A DNA stretch of 64,000 nucleotides from Billgrantia montanilacus (GTDB lineage Bacteria > Pseudomonadota > Gammaproteobacteria > Pseudomonadales > Halomonadaceae): the NCBI RefSeq assembly GCF_003336675.1, contig NZ_QPII01000001.1, forward strand, positions 530,170 through 594,169. Reading direction: 5' to 3'. The notes under the pieces are model-generated. The model worked only from the letters and a program-made list of their open reading frames with translations. It ran no database searches and was not told the origin of the DNA. This document shows, piece after piece, positions 50,759 to 61,413 of the stretch. Every line of letters starts with the position of its first letter. Within the stretch, counting starts at the first letter, position 1. Made by a program: the position numbers and the translations under genes.

Positions 50759-50897
50759 GTGGTTCTCCAGTTACGTTGCGCTGCATCGAGCGGGTCGAAA
50801 TGACACGCCAGGGGCGTGCCCGGTCGGCTGATGTTAGCGGCCGACCGGGTCGCTGGCAAATGGGAAGTGAAACGTCATGCTCTGCCGGTTCCGTTGA

Positions 50898-51983
<1,086 letters not shown>

Positions 51984-52007
51984 CTCCCCGCTACGGCAAG
52001 GCACCCT

Positions 52008-52628
52008 TCAATGCTGCAGGTGCAGGCCGCATTCGCGTTTTTCGTCCACCTTGGTGGGATCGAAATAGTCGAAGTTGTCGGGCAGGTCATGGTCCAGTAG
52101 ATAGTTGTACATGTCCTTGGCGCTCCAGTGCAGCAACGGCGATACCTTCAACAGGCCATCGGCGTTGCGACTGACGGGGGCCATGAGAGCCCGCTCGGGG
52201 GTGTCCTCGGCTCGCAGCGCGGTGAACCACACATCCGGGGCCATTTCGCTCAATGCTCGCTCGAAGGGTTCCAGCTTCACTTCTTGAGTAAAGGCCTCGT
52301 GACGCGGGTCTTCGATGCCCGGCATCGGGCCTTCCACGGCTTCTCGGTGGGCCCGGGTGCGTCGCGGCAGGTAGCTAACCAGATTGAGGTCGAGGCGCTT
52401 GACCAGTTCATCGGCAAAGCGATAGGTCGCCTCTGTGTTGTAGCCGTTGTCCATCCAGACGATGGGAATCGATGGCATGTGGCGCGTCACCATATGCAGG
52501 ATGACGGCTTCGAAGGGGCGAAAGTTGGTGGTGCAGATGGGCCGCTTGCCCTGTTCCAGAGCCCATCGAATGAGTGCATCGGGCTCGTTGCCGAGTTCGG
52601 TATTGATCACGTCGAGAGGTGAGGCCAT
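52008..52628 (-). CDS. cysH: Phosphoadenylyl-sulfate (PAPS) reductase, short form
   Basis: 206 residues from ATG 52628. The C-terminal KRECGLHLQH carries the active-site Cys. Only two cysteines are present, so this is not the CCxxCC Fe-S-type APS reductase; a PAPS reductase is more likely. The P-loop region is TTNFRPFEAVILHM, which differs from SSSFGIQ in E. coli, and the protein is ~40 residues shorter than E. coli CysH. It is convergent with cysB. Confidence 0.8.
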   Translation of the reverse strand: MASPLDVINTELGNEPDALIRWALEQGKRPICTTNFRPFEAVILHMVTRHMPSIPIVWMDNGYNTEATYRFADELVKRLDLNLVSYLPRRTRAHREAVEGPMPGIEDPRHEAFTQEVKLEPFERALSEMAPDVWFTALRAEDTPERALMAPVSRNADGLLKVSPLLHWSAKDMYNYLLDHDLPDNFDYFDPTKVDEKRECGLHLQH

Positions 52629-52743
52629 GGGAGACTCCAATGTCTTTGAGTGCCGTTGGCCACACCCTACCAAAGCCTGCAGATTCGTCCCCAATACCAT
52701 TTCATTGGATGGATATATCCAAAAGATCAAAAAGTCGTGCTTG

Positions 52744-54117
52744 TTATTCCAAGTCGTGCTGAGGCTCGGTGGCAGTCAGCGCTGTCATCAAGTGCCGAAT
52801 CTTGTCCAGCGTCTCGGTGTACTCATCATTCACGTCGGAGTCCGCCACCAGCCCGCCACCGCCCCATAGATGCAGCCTGTCGACATCGGCCACCGCGGTG
52901 CGAATGGCGATGGATGTGTCCATGCGCCCGCGAACATCCACATAGCCCAGGCTGCCGCAGTAGACGCTGCGCCTGCTGGGTTCCAGCTCATCGATGATCT
53001 GCATGGCGCGTACCTTGGGTGCCCCGGTAATCGAGCCGCCGGGAAAAGCCGCTGCCAGCAGGTCGAGCGGGCGCTTTCCGGCTGCCAGTTCGCCACACAC
53101 GATGCTGACCAGGTGGTGGACGTTGGCGTAGCTCTCCAACCCGCAGAGCTGGGGGACCCTGACGCTGCCCGGGCGGCATACCCGACCCAGGTCGTTGCGT
53201 AGCAGGTCGACGATCATCACGTTCTCGGCGCGGTCCTTGAGGCTGATGGAGAGTGCCTCGGCCAGGCGGCGGTCCTCCTCCGGCGTCGCTCCGCGTGGGC
53301 GGGTGCCCTTGATCGGCCGGGTCTCGACGAGGCCCTCTTCATCGCACAGCAGGAAGCGTTCGGGCGAGAGCGACAGGATGGCTTGCTCATCCCAGGCCAG
53401 ATAGCCGGAAAAGGGGGTCGGTGTGGCACGTCGAAGCCGCTGGTAGGCCTCCCACAGGTCGCCGGCGAAGGGCGCGCTGAAGCGCTGGGCCAGGTTGATC
53501 TGATAGCAGTCACCGGCGTGAATATACTCCTGAACGGCGGCAAATCGCCGTGCATAGCCTTCACGGTCGAGTTCGCCTTCGAAGGGTGCCAGTAGCCGGA
53601 ACCGGCCTCCCGATACCGGCAGTGCTTCGAGCCACTCCATGATCTGGCCCCGGCGCTGAGCACTGGCGACCAGCCAGGTTTCACCGGCGTCATGATCCTG
53701 GATGAGCGCCCAGTCATAGAGGCCGACGCGGCTGGCCGGCAGGTCCACGACCTGCTGTGAACGGCCCCCGACGGGCTCCAGGCAGCGGCCCAGGTCATAG
53801 CCCCAGTAGCCTATCAATCCCCCGAGAAAGGGCAGGTCGCTGTCGGGAAGCTCAAGCGCGAGGCTATCCAGCAGGGCCTGCTGGGCGGAGAACGGGTCTT
53901 CCTTTTCCATGCCTTCGACGCCGCCGCTCAGGCGCCCCCGGTCGTCGGCCGAGAGCACCGTCAGCGGGTCGCTGCTCATGATGTCATAGCGCCCGCCCGG
54001 AGCAATGGGGCGCCCGCTGTCCAGCAGTACGGCTCCCGGACGCTGGCGCAGGGCGGAGAAGTAACCCAGCGGATCGTCACGGTAGGGTAGCGGGGTGATC
54101 TCGAGTCGTGTGGTCAT
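52744..54117 (-). CDS. pabB: Aminodeoxychorismate synthase component I
   Basis: 457 residues from ATG 54117, 34 residues into a longer open frame. The PIKGTRPRGATPEEDRRLAEAL segment carries the PabB-specific PIKGT lysine motif rather than TrpE-type PIAGT; GAPKVRAMQIIDELEPSRRS follows. It makes 4-amino-4-deoxychorismate for folate. It uses TrpG or PabA as amidotransferase; pabA is not in this window. Confidence 0.94.
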   Translation of the reverse strand: MTTRLEITPLPYRDDPLGYFSALRQRPGAVLLDSGRPIAPGGRYDIMSSDPLTVLSADDRGRLSGGVEGMEKEDPFSAQQALLDSLALELPDSDLPFLGGLIGYWGYDLGRCLEPVGGRSQQVVDLPASRVGLYDWALIQDHDAGETWLVASAQRRGQIMEWLEALPVSGGRFRLLAPFEGELDREGYARRFAAVQEYIHAGDCYQINLAQRFSAPFAGDLWEAYQRLRRATPTPFSGYLAWDEQAILSLSPERFLLCDEEGLVETRPIKGTRPRGATPEEDRRLAEALSISLKDRAENVMIVDLLRNDLGRVCRPGSVRVPQLCGLESYANVHHLVSIVCGELAAGKRPLDLLAAAFPGGSITGAPKVRAMQIIDELEPSRRSVYCGSLGYVDVRGRMDTSIAIRTAVADVDRLHLWGGGGLVADSDVNDEYTETLDKIRHLMTALTATEPQHDLE

Positions 54118-54222
54118 TGCCGGCGCCTTTCGGAACAGGCGACCCATTCTAGGGTTCAGGCGGCGTTTTGTCCCATAGCGTGATGCAACGCCGCTGGGTA
54201 TTGCCATCAACGCAGGCATTGA

Positions 54223-54351
54223 TTGTCGACAGTCCGGCGGGGATGGCCTCGTTTGTCTACAACCAAAGACGTAGCATGTTGGGCTTATCGCGTGGTTGAC
54301 CGGGGCGCAGGCAATGTCTAAAGTCTCTTCATCATTTAATTGTCGACAATT
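54223..54351. promoter_or_regulatory. Three GntR operator-like palindromes before the prp cluster
   Basis: TTGTCGACAG (54223-54232), TTGTCTACAA (54253-54262) and, in a 14-bp palindrome AATTGTCGACAATT (54338-54351), a perfect TTGTCGACAA. The last one overlaps the region just before the regulator start. Such TTGTC-N-ACAA sites fit GntR/FCD proteins; regulation of the regulator and prp genes is inferred. Confidence 0.65.
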
Positions 54352-54354
54352 GCC

Positions 54355-55065
54355 ATGAACTCAATCGTACCGGAACAGACCGCACCCGAGGTTCGCACCC
54401 TGGCCGAACGGGTCTTCCATGAGCTGCAGGATGCCATCGTGCGTGGCGAGCTGGCCCCGGGCAGCAAGATAACCGAGCCGGGCCTGTCCAAGACCTACGG
54501 TATCTCCCGTGGTCCGCTGCGCGAGGCCATGCGACGCCTGGAGGCGCACCGTCTCATCGAGCGTGTGCCCCATGTCGGCGCCCGGGTGGTCAAGCTGTCG
54601 ATGAAGGAGCTGCTTGAGCTGTTCGACGTGCGCGAGGCGCTCGAGAGCATGGCAGCGCGCCTGGCCGCGGAACACATGAGCGCCGAGGAGATTGCGGGCC
54701 TGCGCGAGGTGCTGGCGCTGCATGAACGTCAGGCCGACCTCAAGAGCGGGGAGGCCTACTATCAGCGCGAAGGCGACCTGGACTTTCATTACCGTATCGT
54801 CCTTGGCAGCCACAATCGCATGTTGATGACGATGCTGTGCGATGACCTCTATTACCTGGTGAGGCTTTACCGCACCCAGTTCAGCGCCAGTGGGACACGC
54901 CCTCATCGCGCCTTCGTCGAACACCACCGAATCGTCGATGCCATCGAGGCCGGGGATGCCGAGCTGGCCGAGCTGCTGATGCGCCGCCATGTCAGTGCCT
55001 CGCGGGCGAATGTGGTCGACCGTTACGCCGAGGTTCTCACGCAGCAAACCGAGGAGACCACCTGA
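54355..55065 (+). CDS. GntR/FCD family regulator of the methylcitrate cluster
   Basis: 236 residues from ATG 54355; a TTG at 54340 lies inside the operator and is less likely. The winged-helix part is LAPGSKITEPGLSKTYGISRGPLREAMRRLEAHRLIERVPHVGA; the C-terminal FCD domain contains the metal/ligand residues (DLDFHYRIV, HHRIVDAI, LMRRHV). Located as the first gene before prpB as in Pseudomonas, it is the probable local repressor. Confidence 0.9.
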   Translation: MNSIVPEQTAPEVRTLAERVFHELQDAIVRGELAPGSKITEPGLSKTYGISRGPLREAMRRLEAHRLIERVPHVGARVVKLSMKELLELFDVREALESMAARLAAEHMSAEEIAGLREVLALHERQADLKSGEAYYQREGDLDFHYRIVLGSHNRMLMTMLCDDLYYLVRLYRTQFSASGTRPHRAFVEHHRIVDAIEAGDAELAELLMRRHVSASRANVVDRYAEVLTQQTEETT

Positions 55066-55121
55066 GGTTTGCTGGACATATCCCGACATCGACCGATCAA
55101 GAAACATAGAGGAGCCATGCC

Positions 55122-56006
55122 ATGACCCGATCCACTCCCGGTGCGCGTTTCCGTGCCGCCCTGGAAGCCAGCCGGCCGTTGCCGATCGTCGGCACCATCA
55201 ATGCCTATACCGCCATGATGGCCGAGCGGGTGGGTCATCAGGCCATCTACCTCTCCGGCGGTGGCGTGGCGAATGCTTCCTTCGGTCTGCCCGACCTGGG
55301 CATGACCACCATGAACGACGTGGTGGCGGATGCCCACCGCATCTGCGGGGCCACGGACCTGCCGCTGCTGGTGGATATCGATACCGGCTGGGGGGGCGCC
55401 TTCAACATCGCCCGTACCGTCAAGGAGATGCAGCGTGCCGGTGTCGCCGCCGTGCATATCGAGGACCAGGTAGCCCAGAAACGCTGCGGCCACCGTCCCA
55501 ACAAGGCGATCGTCTCCCAGGAGGAGATGGTGGACCGCGTCAAGGCGGCCGCCGACGCGAAGGTCGATCCGGATTTCTACCTGATCGCCCGCACCGACGC
55601 CTTCCAGAAGGATGGCCTGGATGCGGCCATCGAGCGGGCCAGCGCCTGTATCGAAGCCGGTGCCGATGCCATCTTCGCCGAAGCGGTGCACACCCTGGAT
55701 GACTACCGTGCCTTCTGCGAGCGGGTCGATGCGCCGATCCTGGCCAACATCACCGAATTCGGCGCCACGCCCCTGTTCAGCCAGCAGGAGCTCGGCGAGG
55801 TGGGCTGTCGCATGGTGCTCTATCCGCTGTCGGCGTTCCGCGCCATGAACGCCGCTGCGCTGAAGGTCTACCAGAGCATCCACGACAACGGTCACCAGCG
55901 CGATGTGGTCGAGCTGATGCAGACCCGTGACGAGCTCTACGACTTCCTCAATTATCACAGCTTCGAGCAGAAGCTGGACGCGCTGTTCGAGAAGGGCGGC
56001 GAGTGA
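55122..56006 (+). CDS. prpB: 2-methylisocitrate lyase
   Basis: 294 residues. [13 protein letters not shown] (active-site Cys), [19 protein letters not shown] and [16 protein letters not shown] are the family signature. It splits 2-methylisocitrate to pyruvate and succinate. It follows the GntR regulator by 56 bases; AGAGGAG lies 6 bases before the ATG. Confidence 0.97.
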   Translation: MTRSTPGARFRAALEASRPLPIVGTINAYTAMMAERVGHQAIYLSGGGVANASFGLPDLGMTTMNDVVADAHRICGATDLPLLVDIDTGWGGAFNIARTVKEMQRAGVAAVHIEDQVAQKRCGHRPNKAIVSQEEMVDRVKAAADAKVDPDFYLIARTDAFQKDGLDAAIERASACIEAGADAIFAEAVHTLDDYRAFCERVDAPILANITEFGATPLFSQQELGEVGCRMVLYPLSAFRAMNAAALKVYQSIHDNGHQRDVVELMQTRDELYDFLNYHSFEQKLDALFEKGGE

Positions 56007-56129
56007 AGGGAGCGACATAGCAAGGCGAAGCATCCCGGTGGCGTCGCACAGAGGCTCGGTTCCCGGCCGGGTGGCGTGGCGCCCATCACATATAAAAGAC
56101 GCAAGACCGACTAATACAGGAGACGCGAC

Positions 56130-57257
56130 ATGTCAGATAAACCCGTCAGCAGTACCGGCCTGCGCGGCCAGAGCGCCGGCACCACGGCACTGTGCACCGT
56201 CGGCAAGACCGGCTCGGGCCTGACCTACCGTGGCTTTGACGTCAAGGAACTGGCCGAGAAGGCGCGCTTCGAGGAAGTGGCCTACCTGCTGCTCAAGGGC
56301 AAGCTGCCGAACCAGGCCGAACTCGATGCCTATATCACCAAGCTCAAGGGCCTGCGTGGCCTGCCTCAGGCGCTCAAGGCCGTGCTCGAGCAGATTCCGG
56401 CCAATGCGCATCCTATGGATGTGATGCGTACCGGTGCTTCCATGCTCGGCAACCTCGAGACCGAAGAGAGCTTCGACGAGCAGCAGGATGTTTCCGATCG
56501 CCTGCTGGCGGTGCTGCCCTCGATCATCTGCTATTGGTATCGCTATTCCCACGATGGGGTGCGCATCGAGACCGAGACCGACGACGAGTCGGTGGGTGCC
56601 CACTTCCTCCACCTGCTGCGTGGCGAAGCGCCTTCCGAACTGCACGCCCGGGTGATGAACGTCTCGCTGATCCTCTATGCCGAGCATGAGTTCAATGCCT
56701 CGACCTTCACCGCCCGCGTCTGCGCCTCGACCCTCTCCGACATGCACTCCTGTGTGACCGGCGCCATCGGTTCGCTGCGCGGTCCCCTGCATGGCGGTGC
56801 CAACGAGGCGGCCATGGCCATGATCGAGGACTGGAAATCGCCGGAAGAGGCCGAGCGCGAGATCATGGGCATGCTCGAGCGCCGTGAGAAGATCATGGGC
56901 TTCGGGCACGCGATCTACCGCGAGTCCGATCCGCGCAATGCCATCATCAAGGAGTGGTCGGAGAAGCTGGCCCAGGACGTGGGTGACAGCGTGCTCTATC
57001 CGGTATCAGTGCGCGTCGAGGAAGTCATGTGGCGTGAGAAGAAGCTGTTCTGCAACGCCGATTTCTTCCATGCCAGCGCTTATCACTTCATGGACATCCC
57101 CACCAAGCTGTTCACGCCGATCTTCGTCTGCTCGCGCGTGACCGGCTGGTGCGCGCATGTCTTCGAACAGCGGGCCAACAACCGGATCATCCGTCCCAGT
57201 GCTGATTATGTCGGCCCCGAGAAGAGCGAGTGGGTGCCGATCGAACAGCGCGACTGA
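56130..57257 (+). CDS. prpC: 2-methylcitrate synthase
   Basis: 375 residues. Citrate-synthase signature residues: HSCVTGAIGSLRGPLHGGANEAAM and GFGHAIYRESDPRN with the catalytic His, and Asp/Arg late. It condenses propionyl-CoA with oxaloacetate. The start has AGGAGACGCGAC just upstream. A hairpin lies between it and acnD. Confidence 0.95.
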   Translation: MSDKPVSSTGLRGQSAGTTALCTVGKTGSGLTYRGFDVKELAEKARFEEVAYLLLKGKLPNQAELDAYITKLKGLRGLPQALKAVLEQIPANAHPMDVMRTGASMLGNLETEESFDEQQDVSDRLLAVLPSIICYWYRYSHDGVRIETETDDESVGAHFLHLLRGEAPSELHARVMNVSLILYAEHEFNASTFTARVCASTLSDMHSCVTGAIGSLRGPLHGGANEAAMAMIEDWKSPEEAEREIMGMLERREKIMGFGHAIYRESDPRNAIIKEWSEKLAQDVGDSVLYPVSVRVEEVMWREKKLFCNADFFHASAYHFMDIPTKLFTPIFVCSRVTGWCAHVFEQRANNRIIRPSADYVGPEKSEWVPIEQRD

Positions 57258-57272
57258 TCCATTATCGCCTGC

Positions 57273-57295
57273 GGCGGCTGCCTGGCAGCCGCCTT
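57273..57295 (+). terminator. Hairpin between prpC and acnD
   Basis: GGCGGCTG (57273-57280), loop CCTGG, CAGCCGCC (57286-57293) then TT. It may attenuate transcription from prpC into acnD or stabilise the upstream mRNA. Confidence 0.5.
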
Positions 57296-57357
57296 CTCCT
57301 CTCAAGCCGGGGAGGGTGGCTGCGCCCTCCCGTGCCCTTCGACGGATGCCCGACGCC

Positions 57358-59973
57358 ATGAATACCGACTATCGCAAACCCCTGCCCGGCACTGACCTGG
57401 ATTATTTTGACGTGCGCGCCGCCGTCGATGCGATCCAGCCTGGTGCCTATGACACGCTGCCCTACACTTCGCGGGTGCTGGCCGAAAACCTGGTGCGTCG
57501 CTGCGACCCCGCGATGCTGACGGATTCGCTGAAGCAGTTGATCGAGCGCAAGCGCGATCTGGATTTTCCCTGGTATCCGGCCCGGGTGGTGTGCCATGAC
57601 ATCCTCGGCCAGACGGCGCTCGTCGACCTGGCCGGCCTGCGCGATGCCATTGCCGCCAAGGGTGGCGACCCGGCCAAGGTCAACCCGGTAGTGCCGACCC
57701 AACTGATCGTCGACCACTCGCTGGCCGTGGAGCATGCCGGTTTCGAGAGGGATGCCTTCGAGAAGAACCGAGCCATTGAGGATCGGCGCAACGACGACCG
57801 CTTCCACTTCATCAACTGGACCAAGACCGCATTCGAGAATGTCGATGTGATCCCCCCCGGCAACGGCATCATGCACCAGATCAACCTGGAGAAGATGTCG
57901 CCGGTGGTTCAGGTTCGCTCCGACGAGAAGGGAAAGCGTGTCGCCTTCGTCGATACCTGTGTCGGTACCGACAGCCACACGCCAATGGTCGATGCCCTGG
58001 GCGTGATCTCCGTCGGTGTGGGTGGCCTGGAAGCCGAGAGCGTGATGCTGGGGCGTGCCTCCTACATGCGTCTACCGGATATCATCGGTGTCGAACTGAC
58101 CGGCAAGCTGCAGCCGGGCATCACCAGTACCGACATGGTACTGGCGCTGACCGAGTTCCTGCGTCGCGAGCGGGTGGTGGGTGCCTACCTGGAGTTCTAC
58201 GGTGAAGGGGCCTCGAGCCTGACCGTGGGCGACCGGGCCACCATCTCCAACATGACACCGGAATACGGCGCCACCGCCGCCATGTTCTATATCGATGAAC
58301 AGACCATCGACTACCTCAGGCTGACCGGTCGCGAGGACGACCAGGTCGCCCTGGTGGAGCGCTTCGCCAAGGAGACCGGCCTGTGGGCGGACAGTCTGGA
58401 AAAGGCTGAATATGAGCGGGTATTGACCTTCGACCTCTCCTCGGTACCCCGTACCCTGGCCGGCCCCTCCAACCCCCATGCCCTGTTGCCCACCTCGGAA
58501 CTGGCGTCCCGTGGCATCAGCGGCACGGTGGAAAACGAGGAGGGCAAGATGCCCGATGGGGCGGTGATCATCGCTGCCATCACCAGCTGCACCAACACCA
58601 GCAACCCGCGCAACATGGTGGCCGCGGGCCTGATCGCCCGTAACGCCAACAAGCTGGGGCTGACCCGCAAGCCTTGGGTGAAGTCCTCCCTGGCGCCGGG
58701 CTCCAAGACGGTCAAGATGTACCTGGAAGAGGCCAGGCTGTTGCCTGAGCTGGAAGATCTCGGCTTCGGCGTGGTGGCCTTTGCCTGCACCACCTGCAAC
58801 GGCATGAGCGGCGCCTTGGACCCGGTGATCCAGCAGGAAATCGTCGATCGCGACCTCTATGCCACGGCGGTGCTGTCGGGTAACCGCAACTTCGACGGCC
58901 GGATCCACCCCTATGCCAAGCAGGCCTTCCTGGCTTCGCCGCCGCTGGTGGTGGCCTATGCCATTGCAGGCACCATTCGCTTCGACATCGAGAAGGACGC
59001 GCTGGGCTTCGACCAGGATGGCAATCCCATCACGCTGAAGGATATCTGGCCCAGCGACGAAGAGATCGATGCCATCGTCAAGGCCAGCGTGAAGCCCGAG
59101 CAGTTCCGCGAAACCTATATCCCGATGTTCGATGTGGACAAGGGCGCGCGGGCCCAGGTGAGCCCGCTCTACGACTGGCGGCCCCAGAGCACCTATATCC
59201 GTCGACCGCCCTACTGGGAGGGTGCCCTGGCCGGCGAGCTTTCGCTCAAGGGCATGCGTCCCCTGGCGGTACTCGGCGACAACATCACCACCGATCACCT
59301 GTCGCCGTCGAATGCCATCATGATGGACAGCGCGGCGGGTGAGTACCTGCACAAGATGGGCGTGCCGGAGGAGGACTTCAACTCCTACGCCACCCATCGG
59401 GGCGACCACCTCACGGCTCAGCGTGCCACCTTCGCTAATCCCAAGCTGCTCAACGAGATGGTGCAGGAGAACGGTGCGGTGAAGCAGGGGTCGCTGGCGC
59501 GGGTCGAGCCGGAAGGCAAGGTCACCCGCATGTGGGAGGCGATCGAGACCTACATGGAGCGCAAGCAGCCACTAATCATCATCGCCGGTGCCGACTACGG
59601 CCAGGGCTCTTCCCGTGACTGGGCGGCCAAGGGCGTGCGTCTGGCCGGGGTGGAGGCCATTGCCGCGGAAGGCTTCGAGCGTATTCACCGCACCAACCTG
59701 ATCGGCATGGGGGTGCTGCCGCTGCAGTTCGAGGCGGGCACCACGCGCAAGACGCTGGCTATCGACGGCACCGAGACCTTCGATGTGGTGGGCGAACCGA
59801 GGCCCCGTGCCACCCTGGCGCTGGTGATCAACCGCAGGAACGGCGAGCGCGTGGAAGTGCCGGTGACCTGCCGTCTCGATACCGCCGAGGAGCTCTCGAT
59901 CTTCGAGGCCGGCGGCGTGCTGCAGCGCTTCGCCAAGGACTTCCTCGAGTCCGAGGTCGAAGCGGTCGGCTGA
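57358..59973 (+). CDS. acnD: Fe-S-dependent 2-methylcitrate dehydratase AcnD
   Basis: 871 residues from ATG 57358 (an ATG at 57346 is an alternative). MNTDYRKPLPGTDLDYFDVR is the usual start. Fe-S ligands are in ITSCTNTSNPRNMV and CTTCNGMSGALDP; the C-terminal swivel is GADYGQGSSRDWAAKGVRLAG. It dehydrates 2-methylcitrate and works with PrpF. It is longer than prpD and aligned with the acnD-prpF type. Confidence 0.95.
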   Translation: MNTDYRKPLPGTDLDYFDVRAAVDAIQPGAYDTLPYTSRVLAENLVRRCDPAMLTDSLKQLIERKRDLDFPWYPARVVCHDILGQTALVDLAGLRDAIAAKGGDPAKVNPVVPTQLIVDHSLAVEHAGFERDAFEKNRAIEDRRNDDRFHFINWTKTAFENVDVIPPGNGIMHQINLEKMSPVVQVRSDEKGKRVAFVDTCVGTDSHTPMVDALGVISVGVGGLEAESVMLGRASYMRLPDIIGVELTGKLQPGITSTDMVLALTEFLRRERVVGAYLEFYGEGASSLTVGDRATISNMTPEYGATAAMFYIDEQTIDYLRLTGREDDQVALVERFAKETGLWADSLEKAEYERVLTFDLSSVPRTLAGPSNPHALLPTSELASRGISGTVENEEGKMPDGAVIIAAITSCTNTSNPRNMVAAGLIARNANKLGLTRKPWVKSSLAPGSKTVKMYLEEARLLPELEDLGFGVVAFACTTCNGMSGALDPVIQQEIVDRDLYATAVLSGNRNFDGRIHPYAKQAFLASPPLVVAYAIAGTIRFDIEKDALGFDQDGNPITLKDIWPSDEEIDAIVKASVKPEQFRETYIPMFDVDKGARAQVSPLYDWRPQSTYIRRPPYWEGALAGELSLKGMRPLAVLGDNITTDHLSPSNAIMMDSAAGEYLHKMGVPEEDFNSYATHRGDHLTAQRATFANPKLLNEMVQENGAVKQGSLARVEPEGKVTRMWEAIETYMERKQPLIIIAGADYGQGSSRDWAAKGVRLAGVEAIAAEGFERIHRTNLIGMGVLPLQFEAGTTRKTLAIDGTETFDVVGEPRPRATLALVINRRNGERVEVPVTCRLDTAEELSIFEAGGVLQRFAKDFLESEVEAVG

Positions 59974-59996
59974 GCGTTGACAGTCTGACGGACCCT

Positions 59997-60029
59997 ATCG
60001 ACCCGGCCCCAAACAAGGTCCGGGTCGAT
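59997..60029 (+). terminator. Hairpin between acnD and prpF
   Basis: ATCGACCCGG (59997-60006) and CCGGGTCGAT (60020-60029) form a perfect 10-bp stem with a 13-base loop, followed by CTGTCTC. Probably a weak terminator or processing site. Confidence 0.5.
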
Positions 60030-60065
60030 CTGTCTCTACCTCATTTTCTCAAGGAAGCGCTGTTC

Positions 60066-61271
60066 ATGGCACATGCTCCCCAGGCTCATGTTTCACAGAT
60101 CCGAATCCCCGCCACCTATATGCGTGGAGGTACCAGCAAGGGGGTGTTCTTTCGCCTGCAGGATCTCCCCGAAGTGGCCCAGGTCCCCGGTGCGGCGCGG
60201 GACAGGCTCTTGATGCGGGTGATCGGCAGCCCCGATCCCTACCAGAAGCAGATCGACGGTATGGGTGCGGCGACCTCCAGTACCAGCAAGACGGTGATCC
60301 TGTCGAAGAGCACCCAGCCGGACCACGATGTCGACTACCTGTTCGGCCAGGTCTCCATCGACAAGGCTTTCGTCGACTGGAGCGGCAATTGCGGGAACCT
60401 GTCGGCGGCGGTGGGGCCCTTCGCCATCAGCAACGGCCTGGTGGACCCGGCGCGAATACCGCACAACGGCATCGCCACGGTGCGCATCTGGCAGGCCAAT
60501 ATTCGCAAGACCATCATCGCTGAGGTACCGATGACCGACGGCGCCGTGCAGGAGACCGGTGACTTCGAACTCGACGGCGTCACCTTTCCGGCGGCGGAGG
60601 TGCCGGTGGCGTTCATGGACCCGGCCGACGGTGAAGGCGCGATGTTCCCCACCGGCAACCTGGTGGACGATCTCGAGGTGCCGGCTGATGTGGTGAAAGG
60701 GGGCGTACTGAAGGCCACCCTGATCAACGCCGGCATCCCGACCATCTTCATCAACGCGGAAGCCATCGGCTACACCGGCAATGAGTTGCAGGACGCCATC
60801 AACGGTGATCCCGATGCGCTGGCGATGTTCGAGACGATTCGCGCCCATGGCGCGGTGCGCATGGGGCTCATCCAGCATATCGACGAGGCAGCCAGTCGTC
60901 AGCACACGCCCAAGGTGGCCTTCGTCGCCAAGCCGGTGGACTACATCGCCTCCAGCGGCAAGGCGGTCAAGGCCAGCGATGTGGATTTGCTGGTGCGTGC
61001 GCTCTCCATGGGCAAGCTGCACCACGCCATGATGGGCACGGCCGCCGTTGCCATCGGTGCCGCCGCGGCGATACCGGGAACGCTGGTCAACCTTGCGGCG
61101 GGCGGCGGGGATCGCACCTCGGTGCACTTCGGCCACCCCTCGGGCACCCTGCGGGTTGGCGCCGAAGCCACGCGCGTGGGCAACGATTGGGCGGTGACCA
61201 AGGCGATCATGAGCCGCAGTGCACGGGTGCTGATGGAAGGCCATATACGGGTGCCCGGCGACAGCTTCTAG
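60066..61271 (+). CDS. prpF: 2-methylaconitate isomerase-type protein PrpF
   Basis: 401 residues. Double-lobed isomerase with [17 protein letters not shown] at the start, the substrate-region [15 protein letters not shown], and a C-terminal [20 protein letters not shown]. It isomerises the product of AcnD to cis-2-methylaconitate. It follows acnD by 92 bases. Confidence 0.96.
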   Translation: MAHAPQAHVSQIRIPATYMRGGTSKGVFFRLQDLPEVAQVPGAARDRLLMRVIGSPDPYQKQIDGMGAATSSTSKTVILSKSTQPDHDVDYLFGQVSIDKAFVDWSGNCGNLSAAVGPFAISNGLVDPARIPHNGIATVRIWQANIRKTIIAEVPMTDGAVQETGDFELDGVTFPAAEVPVAFMDPADGEGAMFPTGNLVDDLEVPADVVKGGVLKATLINAGIPTIFINAEAIGYTGNELQDAINGDPDALAMFETIRAHGAVRMGLIQHIDEAASRQHTPKVAFVAKPVDYIASSGKAVKASDVDLLVRALSMGKLHHAMMGTAAVAIGAAAAIPGTLVNLAAGGGDRTSVHFGHPSGTLRVGAEATRVGNDWAVTKAIMSRSARVLMEGHIRVPGDSF

Positions 61272-61311
61272 AAAAGCATGGACTTTTATTGCTGAAAGAC
61301 TTCATTCAAGT

Positions 61312-61344
61312 ACGCCCCGGGTCGCAGGACCCGGGGCGTTTTCT
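61312..61344 (+). terminator. Strong terminator between prpF and prpD
   Basis: ACGCCCCGGGTC (61312-61323), loop GCAG, GACCCGGGGCGT (61328-61339), then a T-rich tract TTTCT. A 12-bp perfect stem inside the apparent operon suggests prpD needs its own promoter or read-through. Confidence 0.85.
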
Positions 61345-61413
61345 ATAGTGAAGACAAGAGTGAAGGAAAGAATTGGTGAAGGCATGGGTTCAACGTCGAA
61401 ACAGGAGACCATC

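Noticed and set aside
58072..59409. A 445-codon frame opposite acnD
   Set aside because: Antisense shadow; composition follows acnD codons.
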